Assembly (NCBI GenBank): GCA_023313575.1
Contig: JAJTTP010000006.1
Span: 1,364,001-1,428,000, forward strand
From: Eutypella sp. D-1
Lineage: Eukaryota; Ascomycota; Sordariomycetes; Xylariales; Diatrypaceae
Direction of reading: 5' to 3'
DNA length: 64,000 nucleotides
The notes beneath the pieces are model-generated. The model did no database searches, had not been told where the DNA came from, and saw nothing but the letters and a program-made list of their open reading frames with translations. This document shows positions 35,492 to 46,958 of this stretch, piece by piece. Position 1 is the first letter of the stretch; every line of letters starts with the position of its first letter. The position numbers and the translations under genes were made by a program.

Positions 35492-37083
35492 GACGAAGGT
35501 ATGTTGAATATTGAGGTCCTCAGAAGATAAGTAATTGGCAAATCGCCACTTTTTGACGAACAGAAACGGTGAATGCGGTTGACTGTGAGCTCGCGGCTGA
35601 GTGTATATCCACTGTCTTTGATTTATGGGAAGTGGCAATTATGTGAGATCCAGTGCGACGTTGAAGAGAAAAGTGCAATGTTGAAGCTGTCCAGAGCTGT
35701 CGCATTTGGTCCAAAAGATTAATGCAGGTGCATCAGCCTCAATATAAACCTACCTAGGTACTTAAGGGCTGCCAGGTTACTTACAAGTTAGAAGTACCCA
35801 AGTGTATGTAGTTAGAGCTAGTGGGTAATATGGTAACCTACTTAGGGGTAGTTGTCTGTCAATCTGCCGATTGCTCTACATGGATTGAGCCGTTGCATAG
35901 ACCACCACATTCCATTCATTCCACAGTGGACTCTCAGTGGGTGGTTCTGATTCCAGGGCTTCCTCGAGCCTACCCAGGCAGCCAGGTGTCAGTACTTGCC
36001 TGAAGACGGTAACCACATCTACCTGGCAGCCCTGTTCAATAATTGGCTTATAGGTACCTACCATATGTAGGTAGGTATTTTTAGGATGGTTCAGGTACGA
36101 AATACTTGAGGTTAATCCGCTGTAGCCACCGTTGCTTGGGTAAGACCCCCCTAAAACAGTAAATGTACGCTCTTGATTGGTTCAAGTTCTTCCGATATGC
36201 AACTAATGTTTGGAAACACTTGCAGTTGCGATAGCACTGGACACTTCCAGGTTGGTAGCTCCACTTATCATTGCGAAACTTTAAAGTTACTTAGGTACCT
36301 AGGTACTTAGTGCAATCAAGCAGATATACTACATACCTCTATGTATACCTACCTACCTAGTAGGTAGTACGTAGAGTTATGCTGATTGATGATTGTTTTG
36401 ATACATCTAACTGCGCAATACGCAAGCATCTACCTATTATCAATCCTTACCTGGTTGACTTCACACATTCTCCATTCCCTCAACTTCTCTCATCCTGCCT
36501 CCCATTCACAACTCACCTTTAGACTTCGATAGATGCAGGAACAGTGACAGGCCGCATTAAAAAGGCCTATTTCACAAACTATTCAACATTTTCTTCGCAT
36601 AAGCTCAGCGACACCTTACGAAGAGGAGTTGGTGAAGTTCACCATCACAATCAACCAATCCATCAATTCTACCCATCGTATGTGGTACATGACGTAGACG
36701 GGTAGAGGGAATCAGACTGCCGGCATCTCATAATAGCTAGACAAACACACTGCAACACATAGATTTCTGTTGTTGCTTTAGCACACTGCTTGCTTGAGTG
36801 ACACTGGCCCTGCCCTGCCCTGCCCTGCCCTGCCCTGCCCTGTAGAGTGAGATAAATCTACCGAGCCTATTATATCCACAAATACGGTTGGTAGATAGGA
36901 CGCAAACTCCAATACGGCATACGGAATACGGCATACAACAGACAGCAGATATACAAGGATTTTGAACAGTGCGAAGCAACGCAATCGCCCACCTGCATCA
37001 CTCACTGTCTATCACTTCAGCCCTATCGAACCCTGTTACTATCGACAACGCCATCAAGGCAGCCAAACTCACAACCTCCCAGC
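35492..37083. promoter_or_regulatory. Divergent intergenic region between clathrin light chain and rtt103
   Basis: About 1.6 kb without a gene. It contains two exact TACCTAGGTA palindromes (35751-35760, 36296-36305), a cluster of ACCTACCTAC/GTAGGTAG units at 36,345-36,375 and a pentanucleotide repeat at about 36,807-36,842. Confidence 0.5.
36807..36842 (+). repeat. (CCCTG)n pentanucleotide repeat
   Basis: About seven perfect copies of CCCTG in tandem in the 5' region of the rtt103 gene. Confidence 0.9.
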
Positions 37084-38536
37084 ATGTCGTATTCTGATGA
37101 TGGTGTTCTCGCAAAGCTTTCCGCTTTGTCGGAGACTCAGGATAGCATCGTCGGCGTAGCCCAATGGATTATGTTTCACAGGTAAGAGCAAGGTTCTGAT
37201 ATGTCCAGTTTAAAAATGGATACCCTTTGGTGGCTTTATCTACACTTGTTTCTTTTTTTCCTCTCAAAAAGGATCACACTAAGTAACTGGTTTTGTGAAT
37301 TAGGCGTCACGCTGAACGTACTATCCAGCTATGGCTTCAACGACTTAAGGATTCGTCCAGCCACAAGAGGCTTAATCTCATATACCTTGCCAATGGTAAG
37401 CGGATCTTTGTCCTAGATTATAGGAAATCGCATGTAAACTCATCACTGACGTCGTCGCTGCAGAGATCTCCCAGCAGTCTAAGGCGCGTAACAAGGAAGA
37501 ATTTCTTGTTGCCTTCTCACCAACTATTGCTGAGGCAGTAGCTACCGCCTACAAAGGTGCCCCCACCGACGTGCAACAGAGGATTCGAAGAGTTGTCGAT
37601 GTGTGGAGAGAGCGCAACGTGTTCGAGGGTCCCATTCAAGATGCAGTTGAGAACAGACTCCAAGGTAAGCCAGAGTTAATCCTCGCCTAAGTTAATCGAT
37701 GCTAACTACAGCCAGAGCTCGACAAGGCGCGCGGCACGCCTAAGGCCGGACTCGGAGGCTCGATTTTCGGCTCAGCTTCACTCCCGACAGAGCTAGCCCC
37801 TCTGGCCACACCCCAGCAGAACGTAACAAAACTGTCCCTGCCTGCTAAGACAGCCATCAGCTCCGCCAACCAAGAGTATGACAAGCTGATGGCCCCCAAT
37901 GCAACGGTGCCCTCGGCACCCGTGTACGCGGCTCGGCTAAGCGGGCTTCTTAAAACCCTGGCGCAGGCCGAGGGCGCTGTGGAGCAGTGTGTCAAGGCGC
38001 GCCGGACGCTTGTGGGCGAGCTACAGAAGCTTCTCGACACCAATCGCGCCGCGCTTCTCGCTGATGAGGGCCAGATGGACGTGTTTGAGCAGCGACGGGC
38101 TGAGGTCGAGGACAAGAAGACCGAGGTCGAGCGGGCTATCATGGCGGGCCTCCCTAACGATGAACCCTACATGTCTATCCCCCACAATGGGGGTGGGCTC
38201 GCCGATGACTCCACTCCCGCTGCCCCCGAGCCCGACCGGCCTGAGGTCGAGGCCCTCACGCCCCCCTCCGCAGAGCCGGACAGCCCTGGTCAGCAAGATC
38301 AACAGCCACAGCCACAGCAACAGCAGCCGGCGATGGCGGCACTGCCAAACATGGAAATGCTCTCCAGTCTAGCCGCCCGATACGGATCCGGGTCGGGTTC
38401 GATGCCTACGTCGGCGGCCAACGGGTCTAAGAAGCGCAGGTTGGACGATGGAGAGGACTTTCCTGACATCGGAGCCGACGCCATCGACGCCGATGTGGCC
38501 GAGACGCTCCGGAGAGACAGCGGTGGTGCTATCTAA
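37084..38536 (+). CDS. rtt103: Rtt103-type CTD-interacting-domain (CID) protein
   Basis: Four exons: 37084-37181, 37304-37395, 37464-37664 and 37716-38536, giving 403 residues. Residues 1-130 form a CID: SYSDDGVLAKLSALSETQDS, RTIQLWLQRLKDS, KRLNLIYLANEISQQSK and RRVVDVWRERNVFEGP. CIDs of the Rtt103/RPRD group bind Ser2-phosphorylated Pol II CTD and act in transcription termination with the Rat1/Xrn2 exonuclease. A coiled coil follows (about 206-272), then a Gln/Pro-rich stretch and a basic KKRRLDDGEDFPD near the C-terminus, a likely nuclear signal. The last intron ends at the second AG of CAGCCAG, because only that restores the frame. Confidence 0.9.
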
Positions 38537-39766
38537 ACGCATACGAGATCACCCAGGTGACTTCTTAGCCATAGCTGGCTAGTCTGAGGATTTCAACCCG
38601 AAGCTAGGGAAGGGTGTAGCGGAAGAGAGTGGTGATTCCGATTCACGAATTCTGATGGACTTTTGTTTCCCCACTACACGGGAGCCTATATCGGTAGGCC
38701 AGTTGGTGGCCTGGATTATACCTACATTATGTGGTGGAACCTGTATACTTACGGTGGTTCTTTATCGTACTTGAGGGGAGGAAGATCACATGGTCACGAG
38801 GTTTCAACCGAGATCCAACAGAACATAATTTGATTATAATGCACGTTTCTGAGAATCGGGCGAGGGACCGGAAATTCCACCCTTTGAGCTTTCATCGTCA
38901 CGATATGCTATCTGAAGCTGAAAATGGCCAACTATTGAGCTCAAGGGTCCAGGAACACCAACCAAGTATCAAATAAGAGAAAAGCAAGCCGGGAAGGCTT
39001 CATATCCTAGAGAAATTGCTTGATACTTACAGACACATTTCAAAGGGTTTTCATAATTGTGAGCGAAGGCTACAAGTGTCTCTTCTTCTATGTGACTTCT
39101 GTAGGTACTTATGGGGCCAGAGTGCAGAGTCTTGGCGCGACAATTTTTGTAAGAACCTTGGAAGTTGTAGAACCCAAGCTCCTTGTTCCCACGGGCCACA
39201 TCACGGTTCAGGGGTTTACAGGGGATTCTGGCGCCATACGGGAACGCTTAATTGGGTCCCGACCCGCTGAGTTTAGTGGCTCCCTGACGTACCTAGGTAA
39301 GTAACAGCTCCAATATTAGCACGCAACCTTGGAAGCTTCCAAGGTCGTTGCTAATGTAACTTTTCCACACAGCTGCCAGGGCCACTGAGCTGCACACATC
39401 AATCCATCTTGTCATAAACCAACTAATAAGCCGCCACGTGATTGATTTTGAAATTTAGAACAATTCGACTTTCTTCATCAGATAGCGACCTGAAACAAGT
39501 ATTTTGTTTGTATATCTCATTAGAGCAACACAGATCGGGTAGAATCTCGATTCTTGTTTGAGGAACGTCGGTACTCGGGAGGAGGGCATTTCGTTCTGTT
39601 TTTGCAGCCACCCATAAAGCGCGTGTGGTGCGGCCGGGCTGTTACAACATACTCTTTGGCGACACGGACAGACATCGCAGAGCGATGGTTGCCTCTCCGT
39701 CTCTTCTCCGGCTTTCGCTCCTGAATTCCTGAGCCGACCGTCTGCTCACGTGCAAGAGAAGCGACA
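38537..39766. other. Intergenic, upstream of the GH47 gene
   Basis: About 1.2 kb with no supported gene. It has one exact TACCTAGGTA palindrome (39290-39299), and CTTGGAAGCTTCCAAG forms a 16-bp perfect palindrome at about 39,328-39,343. Confidence 0.5.
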
Positions 39767-41605
39767 ATGGCCATCCGTCGGGTTCGGATCATCCTCGCTG
39801 TCCTCGCCGTCTGGCTCTTCGCCTCGTGGTACTACACCTGGCAACCCAGTGACCCTTTCCCGGTATCAGACCACGGCTACGACTACGGGCGTCGGCCCGA
39901 CTATGAACGTCAAGGCATTGTTTCCAAGTGGAAGAAATTGCCGACGCGCTATCCTGTGAAGAAGCTGGCTAGCCTTCCGACTGGGAAGTCTAAGGTCGAT
40001 ATTCCGCGCCTCCAGCCGAGCCCGGCGGTGCCAGAGGATGCAGCGGCAAGGGAAGTTCGTCTCAGGCGGCTCGCCGCCGTTAAAGACAGCTTCGTACATA
40101 GCTGGGAGGGTTATAAGAAAGCGGCGTGGCTCCACGATGAGGTGAAGCCGCTCAGCGGGTCCTTCAAGGATCCCTTTGGTGGCTGGGCCGCCACCCTCGT
40201 CGATTCCCTCGACTCGCTGTGGATTATGGGCCTGACGGAGGACTTCGAGCAGGCCGTGAAGGCTTGCGACGAGATTGACTTCACGACTACCGAGTCCGAC
40301 TTAGTCAATGTTTTTGAGACCACCATTCGCTACCTAGGCGGGTTCCTGGCGGCGTACGAACTCAGCGATAAGCAGTACCCCAGCCTGCTGACCAAGTCTG
40401 TCGAAGTCGCGGACCTGGTCATGTGCGCTTTCGACACGCCGAACCGCGCGCCCGTGTCGCGCTGGGACTGGCGGTCATACACGGAAGGCGATCCGCAAAA
40501 GGCGCCCCGGAGCACCCTCGTTGCCGAGATCGGCTCGCTGAGCCTCGAGTTCTCCAAGCTCTCCCAGCTTACGGGTGACATGCAGTACCACGACGCGGCG
40601 CAGAGGATGTCGGATGAGTTCGAGAAGGGCCAGCGAAACACCCGGCTGCCCGGGATGTGGCCAGTGCACGCCGACCCTTCCCAGACGCCGATGGAGTTCC
40701 CGGGCGACACCTTCACACTAGGGGGCATGTCGGACTCCCTATATGAATACTTCCCGAAGCAGTACCTGCTACTGGCCGGCCAGCTGTCCCAGCCGCGCAG
40801 CCTTTACGAAGGCTTCATCGACGTCGCGAAGAAGCACCTCCTACGCCGCGCCCTGAACCCCGAAGACCGCCCCCTGATGTTCTTCGCCGACGCCCGCGTC
40901 AATAGAGCCGGCGAGGTAACGACGGTGGCGCAGGGGCAGCACCTGACATGCTTCGCGGGAGGCATGGTAGGGATGGCGGCCAAGATCTTTGATCGGCCCG
41001 ACGACATGGCGGTCGCCGAGCAGTTGACAGACGGGTGCGTATGGGCTTACAACAGCACGCCGAGTGGTATCGGTCCAGAGATCTTCAACTTTGTCCCCTG
41101 CGACCCAGATCCGGCAGAGGACGACTGCAGCTGGAACGAGGAGCGCTGGCATGGGGCGCTAACGCGACACTGGCGATCGGCTCTGAAGACGGCCGAGAAG
41201 GAGCGTGGCGCGCAGTCGGCGCGCGACGAGCTGCAGAAGATCATCGAGGCGCAGCGGCTGCCCGAGGGCATGGTGGCGGTCGGCGACAAGCGATATATCC
41301 TGCGGCCCGAGGCCATCGAGTCTGTCTTCATGCTGCACCGGCTGACCGCGGACCCGCGATGGGCTGACAGCGCCTGGGTCATGTTCGAGGCCATCGAGCG
41401 ACTCACGCGCACGCCGATCGCTGCCGCCTCCCTCGACGATGTCACCCAGCCCCGTCCCCGCCAGGTCGACTCCATGGAGTCCTTCTGGCTCGCCGAGACC
41501 CTTAAGTACTTCTACCTCGTCTTCGCCGACCCCGACCTTGTCTCTCTCGACGAGTGGGTCCTTAATACTGAGGCCCACCCCCTCAGGCGCGCGGACGCGG
41601 ATTAA
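39767..41605 (+). CDS. Class I alpha-1,2-mannosidase (glycoside hydrolase family 47)
   Basis: Intronless, 612 residues. A type II signal-anchor (about 7-24, RIILAVLAVWLFASWYYTW) and a stem region place the catalytic domain in the ER or Golgi lumen. GH47 landmarks are all present: DSLDSLWIMG (147-156), FETTIR with Glu184, GGMSDSLYEY with Asp323, RPEAIES with Glu515, and the Ca2+-binding Thr601 in LNTEAHP. Cys395 and Cys424 fit the conserved disulfide pair. The enzyme removes alpha-1,2-mannose from N-glycans. DSMESFWLAETLKYFYLVF is the usual GH47 C-terminal signature. Whether it is the ER or a Golgi paralogue is not decided by sequence. It is convergent with the FHA kinase. Confidence 0.95.
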   Translation: MAIRRVRIILAVLAVWLFASWYYTWQPSDPFPVSDHGYDYGRRPDYERQGIVSKWKKLPTRYPVKKLASLPTGKSKVDIPRLQPSPAVPEDAAAREVRLRRLAAVKDSFVHSWEGYKKAAWLHDEVKPLSGSFKDPFGGWAATLVDSLDSLWIMGLTEDFEQAVKACDEIDFTTTESDLVNVFETTIRYLGGFLAAYELSDKQYPSLLTKSVEVADLVMCAFDTPNRAPVSRWDWRSYTEGDPQKAPRSTLVAEIGSLSLEFSKLSQLTGDMQYHDAAQRMSDEFEKGQRNTRLPGMWPVHADPSQTPMEFPGDTFTLGGMSDSLYEYFPKQYLLLAGQLSQPRSLYEGFIDVAKKHLLRRALNPEDRPLMFFADARVNRAGEVTTVAQGQHLTCFAGGMVGMAAKIFDRPDDMAVAEQLTDGCVWAYNSTPSGIGPEIFNFVPCDPDPAEDDCSWNEERWHGALTRHWRSALKTAEKERGAQSARDELQKIIEAQRLPEGMVAVGDKRYILRPEAIESVFMLHRLTADPRWADSAWVMFEAIERLTRTPIAAASLDDVTQPRPRQVDSMESFWLAETLKYFYLVFADPDLVSLDEWVLNTEAHPLRRADAD

Positions 41606-42392
41606 GAGGCGGATCACCTGGTTCTTTCTTACTTTCTCAGTCTCGGAGGCGGCCAGGTAACCAAGGGTCTAAAGTTGGCCGGCAAGGCACTCCAGAAAAG
41701 GCTTGGTGGGCAGTGAAGAGACAGAGGCAAGATGGAAATTTGATATTGAGGCCCATTAGATACTCTGGTGCATAATTTGACTCCTCCGCTGGCTGGACCT
41801 TGAACACGTTGTTGTCTTAGTTAAAATGTCTGCACATGGCTCTAATTAGACCGGGAAAAGTGGTGAAGAGCGAGGAGAGTGTGCCGGCTCTACTATCCTG
41901 TCCCCGTTCTGTGCGGCATATTTGTCTCGGGCAGTGCCGTTTTACCAGTCCCTCTTATTTCCTATGGCAGCATAAGACTCGTGGCGCTTCATGTGTATGG
42001 AGAATAGTGAAATAGTATTCGAAAAGTGAGGTACGCAATAAATGTGTAAAAGGCTATGTAGAGGTACTTGTGTATATCCCCACGTCCAACGGAGAATACT
42101 AGAGACGCCCCGAGATCCAATATTCGCCCACCTCCACAATTCTTTCATTTGACTTCCATAAGTGAGGAAGCAGCACGATTCCATCAGCCTCGGCTCTATG
42201 GGCCGAAGTGATCCGGGATAGCCTCAGAGGTAGTCCAGTCCTTTCTTGGTATGACATGCGTCTGATGTACGATATCTACTAGAAGTTGCAACGACTTGCT
42301 CTGATCCGTAACATCGCTCTCTTCACTAGCCGCTCGTGCTGGGCCGGCTCAACACTGCGTAGTCGATTGCTCCAACGCTGATGCGAGCGGCC
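41606..42392. other. Convergent 3' spacer between GH47 and FHA kinase
   Basis: About 790 bp. Short frames only; no repeat or gene recognised. Confidence 0.45.
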
Positions 42393-44276
42393 CTACTTGT
42401 GAAGATATGTTACCGGGGAAGACCCGCCGCCCTTTGGGTGGATCGCGTCCTGCTCATAGCCATCATAAACAGTACTATTCGATGTGACTGTCAAACTAGA
42501 GGCATGTCGCTTCGAGTCTCCTTCTAGCGGCTCTGCCTTCCTTTTCAGGGTACTCGTGGATGGGTCTGAGCGCCGTGATAGAAACGAGGATCCGGCCTGC
42601 TGCTTGATAGTATGGGTTATAAACACTGGCCATTGAAGATATGGTTGTAGTGAAAGGATAGACTGAGGGGATCACGCAAGCATACTCATAGAATGCCAGG
42701 TAGATTTGTGTGGGGTCGCCTAATTTAAGAGAAGTCAGGAGGCTTACCTCGTACTGTGAATCTACTAAGGTCACTTGGCCATCTTCTAGCAGTGCCTCTG
42801 AAGCAGATTTGGTTCGGGGGTCGCCGGTGGTTGGCATGGGAGTTCCAGGTATTGCCTTTGCCGGAGTAAGGAGCCTTGATGCCCTAATTCGACACTCCTC
42901 TGCCGCTGGTCGTTTCTGTGGCTCTATGGATAGCATGTCCTGCAAGAGATTGCCTAGGCTCTCGGTAGCGAGTTCGCATGCCCTCTGGTATATCTGCCAA
43001 CACCAAGTGTTTTTTGCGTAGTGAGGTGGAAGACTGTATGCGAGCTCCAATACAACGACGCCAAGAGACCAAATATCCACAGCCTTGGTGTATGCCGGAC
43101 CTTCCTGTTCCACCTCGGGAGGCCAGTACCGTTTTGTGCCACAGTATGTTTGTAGGGTACCTTCCTTGGAGAACCCAAAATCTGATAGCACGATGTGAAG
43201 ATGCGTCGTGTCTCGGACCTCGACAAGCATGTTTTCTGGTTTGATATCCCGGTGCCCAATGTTCCGTTGGTGAAGATACGCCAGGGCTGAAAGACTCTGG
43301 TAATTGATCTGACAACTCTCCTGGAGAGAGAATGGATCTATGTTATGCGCTTGCCTCAAGTTGCCAAGTGGCATGTATTCCATGTATAGAGCGGGCTCAG
43401 GTTCGATGTTGTAGCGTATGAGCTGGACGATGTTCTCCTAGTGGGAAGTTAGCTTGCGACAACGATACCAGTGTTGGGGAATGGTGTTTTATTTACATGC
43501 TGCAGCTGCTGCATGACTCTGATCTCGTCTCTTAGGACTTCAAACTTATCCTTGTCAAGCGGTTTCTTGCATGCCATTCTCTGCCCAGTGCTGACGTCCC
43601 AGACACACGTTACTGAACCGAAACTTCCAGTCTTGTTGTCGCCCTCGGTGAGAAGAATAGGTTTGTTTTGGGAGGAGTCTGCACTGGTGGCTAGGCCGCT
43701 AACAAGGCCAGTGGCAAGGGCGGTGTGAACACCTGTGTCGATGTCAAGCATCCCAAACAGAGACTCCGGGTTTGCCGAGCCCTGAAGAAAGCGTTTGACG
43801 TTGGCAATATACGTAGGCGAATATTTGGTGTGCCTTGGGATAACGACCCGATACTGAATATTTCCAGGCAGCTCAATGATAACCTTTTGGGTTGTATCCG
43901 GTATCGTGTCACCGCTGATAATCCACTCGAATGTGCTGCGCCACTCACCCCCTTTCCCATCATAAGTGACCTTGGTCCCCTGTCTTGAGCCTAAGTCCCG
44001 CACAATGAGGTAGTAAAATCCATCGTGGAATCTCTTATAGGTCAGGGCGCAGTGGTGTCTGCTGACTCTGGGTCCACGTATAACGATATCGCACCTCTTG
44101 TCCTTCCCGAACAAAAAACAGCCAGAGGTTCGTGAGCCTCGACTAAACTTCAATTCTACACACCCTGAATCGTTGTATTCCTCGGATGCTTGCGTGGATG
44201 CGGAACTGGGGCAATCCAGATGTTGATTCTCGGCATATACCAGCGCAATCAGGTCTGTATCAGGCATGGTAGACAT
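42393..44276 (-). CDS. FHA-domain serine/threonine protein kinase
   Basis: Proposed exons on the minus strand are 43497-44276, 42748-43437 and 42393-42596 (557 residues). The first intron (59 nt) is certain from frame and homology. The second rests on a good GTAAGC donor and on the downstream frame (STLKRKAEPLEGDSKRH) looking like a real basic tail. If it is unspliced, the protein instead ends at 42496. N-terminal FHA domain: FLFGKDKRCDIVI and SRHHC (Ser72, His74). Kinase: Gly-loop TGSFGSV (216-222), ACKK lysine (237/238), catalytic HRDIKPEN (Asp324), DFG (Asp346) and YWPPE (368). All catalytic residues are present. The order FHA-kinase recalls Rad53/Chk2, but the C-terminal region differs, so a checkpoint role is only a possibility. 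Confidence 0.87.
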
Positions 44277-45133
44277 GGTGACAATTGGCCCTTTCGAATG
44301 CAGTGCGATGAGGAAATACCAGCGTAGTGCATGTTAAAGTGTATACTACCTAAGTTTTGTGGTTCCCAATATATATCTATATCTACGCACAAGTATATAC
44401 AAAGTCATGGGCGTACGTACATGACTGCAGCACAAACTACAGCATTTCCCACCGAGGCCGTAACAACCTGGGCGATCGTCCCAAGAGGAGTGAGCCAGGT
44501 GACCTCTCAAGCCTCGCCTCCAATAGGTGACAGTTCGGAAGCCTGGAAGTTAGGATCTAGAACATCACCGATTGGCAGCCACTTATATCCTACGCCCCTT
44601 CACACATGCATAATACATACTGCTAAACCGTAGCTGGAAATAGCACCGTGAGTTGTACTGCAGAAATCATTAACAGCTGAGCGATAAGTCCCACCATTTT
44701 TCTTTGTTTCTTTGTTGCTGAACTGTTTCGTCTTGTTTCAGGGCCAGGCAAAATACGTAGAAAACCCAATAGCGGCAAATCCCTCCCTCTATTTTGCCGT
44801 TTGCGTTGCAGGTTGAAAGACGGACGACGCCAAGTAAATACAGCATAAAGCATGATCATCCCGCCACATTACGTATAACAAAATGTGTTAACTATATTTG
44901 TGATGCATCATTTAGTTGGTCGTCGTCCCAACTTGGCGACCCTCCCTCTTCCTACCTCCCATGCTTTTGCATTTTCCCCTCTGGCTCCCCCCTTCTGTAC
45001 CAACAACCTTGTCTACAATATTGTCACTGCCAAAGCAAGTTGAGGGCAATAAAGTGGCAACAACCCAGTTTTGCGACGCAGCCAGCCCATTCCACGTTCA
45101 ATTGCCCTACAATTCTTTTGACATATCGACGAA
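44277..45133. promoter_or_regulatory. Divergent spacer between the kinase and the 587-residue gene
   Basis: About 860 bp with no supported gene. C/T-rich runs near 44,940-45,000 resemble a 5' leader for the plus-strand gene. Confidence 0.4.
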
Positions 45134-46958
45134 ATGCCACCACCCTCCCCGACAGATATACCGCGAAGCTCGCAGCCCTCCCCGGAAGGCCCACCGCCGA
45201 AGCTGTTCGCCCACGAGATTGTGGCGTTCAACGATGCTGAAATTATTCAGCACATCAAAAACATCCAGAAACATCAACCACTTGGGCCGACAATGATAGA
45301 AATCCAGGATCCACAGAACCTTCCAGATAGCTTCTTCAAACGCATGAGGTTAATATATCAATCTATGCCTTCTCTTTATCATGTCCTATCGTCTCTAATG
45401 CCCAAGCAGTGATCTAGTTAACGGGACCCGAACGGTCCCAGTCAATCTAGATTATGTCAACACCAAACTATTAGCATTGATTGGCGACGCCAACTCGTCT
45501 CAACCTGTGTCTATAGCCTATGATTCAGACAGAACAGATTCAACACCCCCTACTCCCGTCTCAGAGAAAGAAAAGGCCAGCTATGGAGAACTCGTCAAGA
45601 GAGGCGGTAGACCATTTTACCCAATCGAGCGTCACGAGGAGATTTCCGGCAACCTAGAGGCACACCGAGATTTCTTGTACCCTTGGCTAGAAGACATGTG
45701 TTTGCTTGGTGATGAGAGGCGGATTTTCGGCCGCCAAGAACTCGATTGGAGAATATTTCGTGTCTGGCAAAGAAGTTTCAGAGAAGGGTTCGACGCCCGG
45801 AAAGAGAGAGGTTCGTTTCTCAGGAAATTCATCAACCCACCACGGGATAGCTTTATGCAGGACTTTCAATTCCAAGATGCCGGGTTCGATGGATATAACG
45901 AGGCGATCAAGAAACTGCTGGCAGAGCATGGGTTTACGCGCCCTTTCCGCCTCGAAGAGGATCAGCATAAACAGGACAAGCTGACAGAGTGGATTGAATA
46001 TCTCGGTTTCAAGCATGTTCTGCATGATAAAGATATTCGTACTATGAAACTTCTTCAGCCTACCGTTGATAAAGGCTGGAAAGAACTAGTCGACAGCCAA
46101 GTTCTACTGCCTCATCACACGAAAGAATACGTTTTAAGTTACGACTTTCCATATAAGGATATCGAAATGAACAGACAAGCTCAGAATGCCCTCGAGGAAG
46201 CTATATCAAAGGTTCAAGCACTGACAGGATCCGTTGATCCAGACGCGCCAGATCCTGATGTCTCCCCTGAGGCGCTTCAGCAGATACAAGCGGCAAAGAA
46301 GAAGCTAAGCGAGGCGCGAGGGGAAATCTATAGGCTTGAGAAGATTGCAGGCAGGAAAGGAATCTTCTATAATCCTGATCCAATCCGTCAGTACAGAGAC
46401 GCATTCAATTATTTGCCTGTGAGGAAGGCGCAACTGGCATGGATCTTGGACCAGGTTCCCCTGATCGAAGCTGAAATGGGAGTTGCTGCTGTTGCCACCA
46501 CTGAGCCTCCTATCGCAGGAAGTAAAAAGAGACGGGGCATTCACGAAGATGATAGCGTCACCACGAATGAGAAGAGTCCGAAGAAGCAGAGACAGATCTC
46601 CGAGGAGCCAAGCCCAGCTTCTGACCTCAAGGCCGGCATTGTGGAGAATCGCGGAGAGGAGACCCCGGGAAGTAGCCGAGAGACAGGGCAGAAATCGTCT
46701 CCCGTACCTGTTCCGAGCAGTCCCGTGAGTGCCAGCGCTGACCAGTCCCCTAATGCCAAGACGCACTCTGCGGTGCACAGCCGGAGGACGACAGCTAGTC
46801 GTAAATTAGCCAAGGGCAGGGTCGCGCAGGACTCGGTCTTTTTCGAAACATTGGATATGCCTAGTTACATAGCACCACGGGTACCTGCGAGGATGCGTCA
46901 GCCTCGCAGGAGCCGGAGAATTGCGGGGAAGGCACCCGAACACGGGCTCCTGCCATGA
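45134..46958 (+). CDS. Unrecognised protein with basic C-terminal tail (587 aa)
   Basis: Two exons, 45134-45348 and 45410-46958, joined by a 61-nt intron (GTTAAT...GCAG) that keeps frame (AG|T, Ser). I do not recognise the family. The N-terminal part has short conserved-looking blocks: HEIVAFNDAEIIQHIKNIQKH and NLDYVNTKLLALIGD. The middle is rich in aromatic and charged residues: RPFYPIERHEEISGNLEAHRDFLYPWLEDM, ELDWRIFRVWQRSFREGFDARK and KLTEWIEYLGFKH. A predicted coiled-coil segment follows. The last ~150 residues are low-complexity, Ser/Pro/Lys-rich, with basic clusters (SKKRRG, KSPKKQRQ, RQPRRSRR) that look like nuclear signals. A nuclear protein is an inference. The coherent reading frame and splice support a real gene. 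Confidence 0.8.

Noticed and set aside
36807..36842. CCCTG repeats as telomere
   Set aside because: The unit is five bases and lacks TTAGGG; it is an internal microsatellite.
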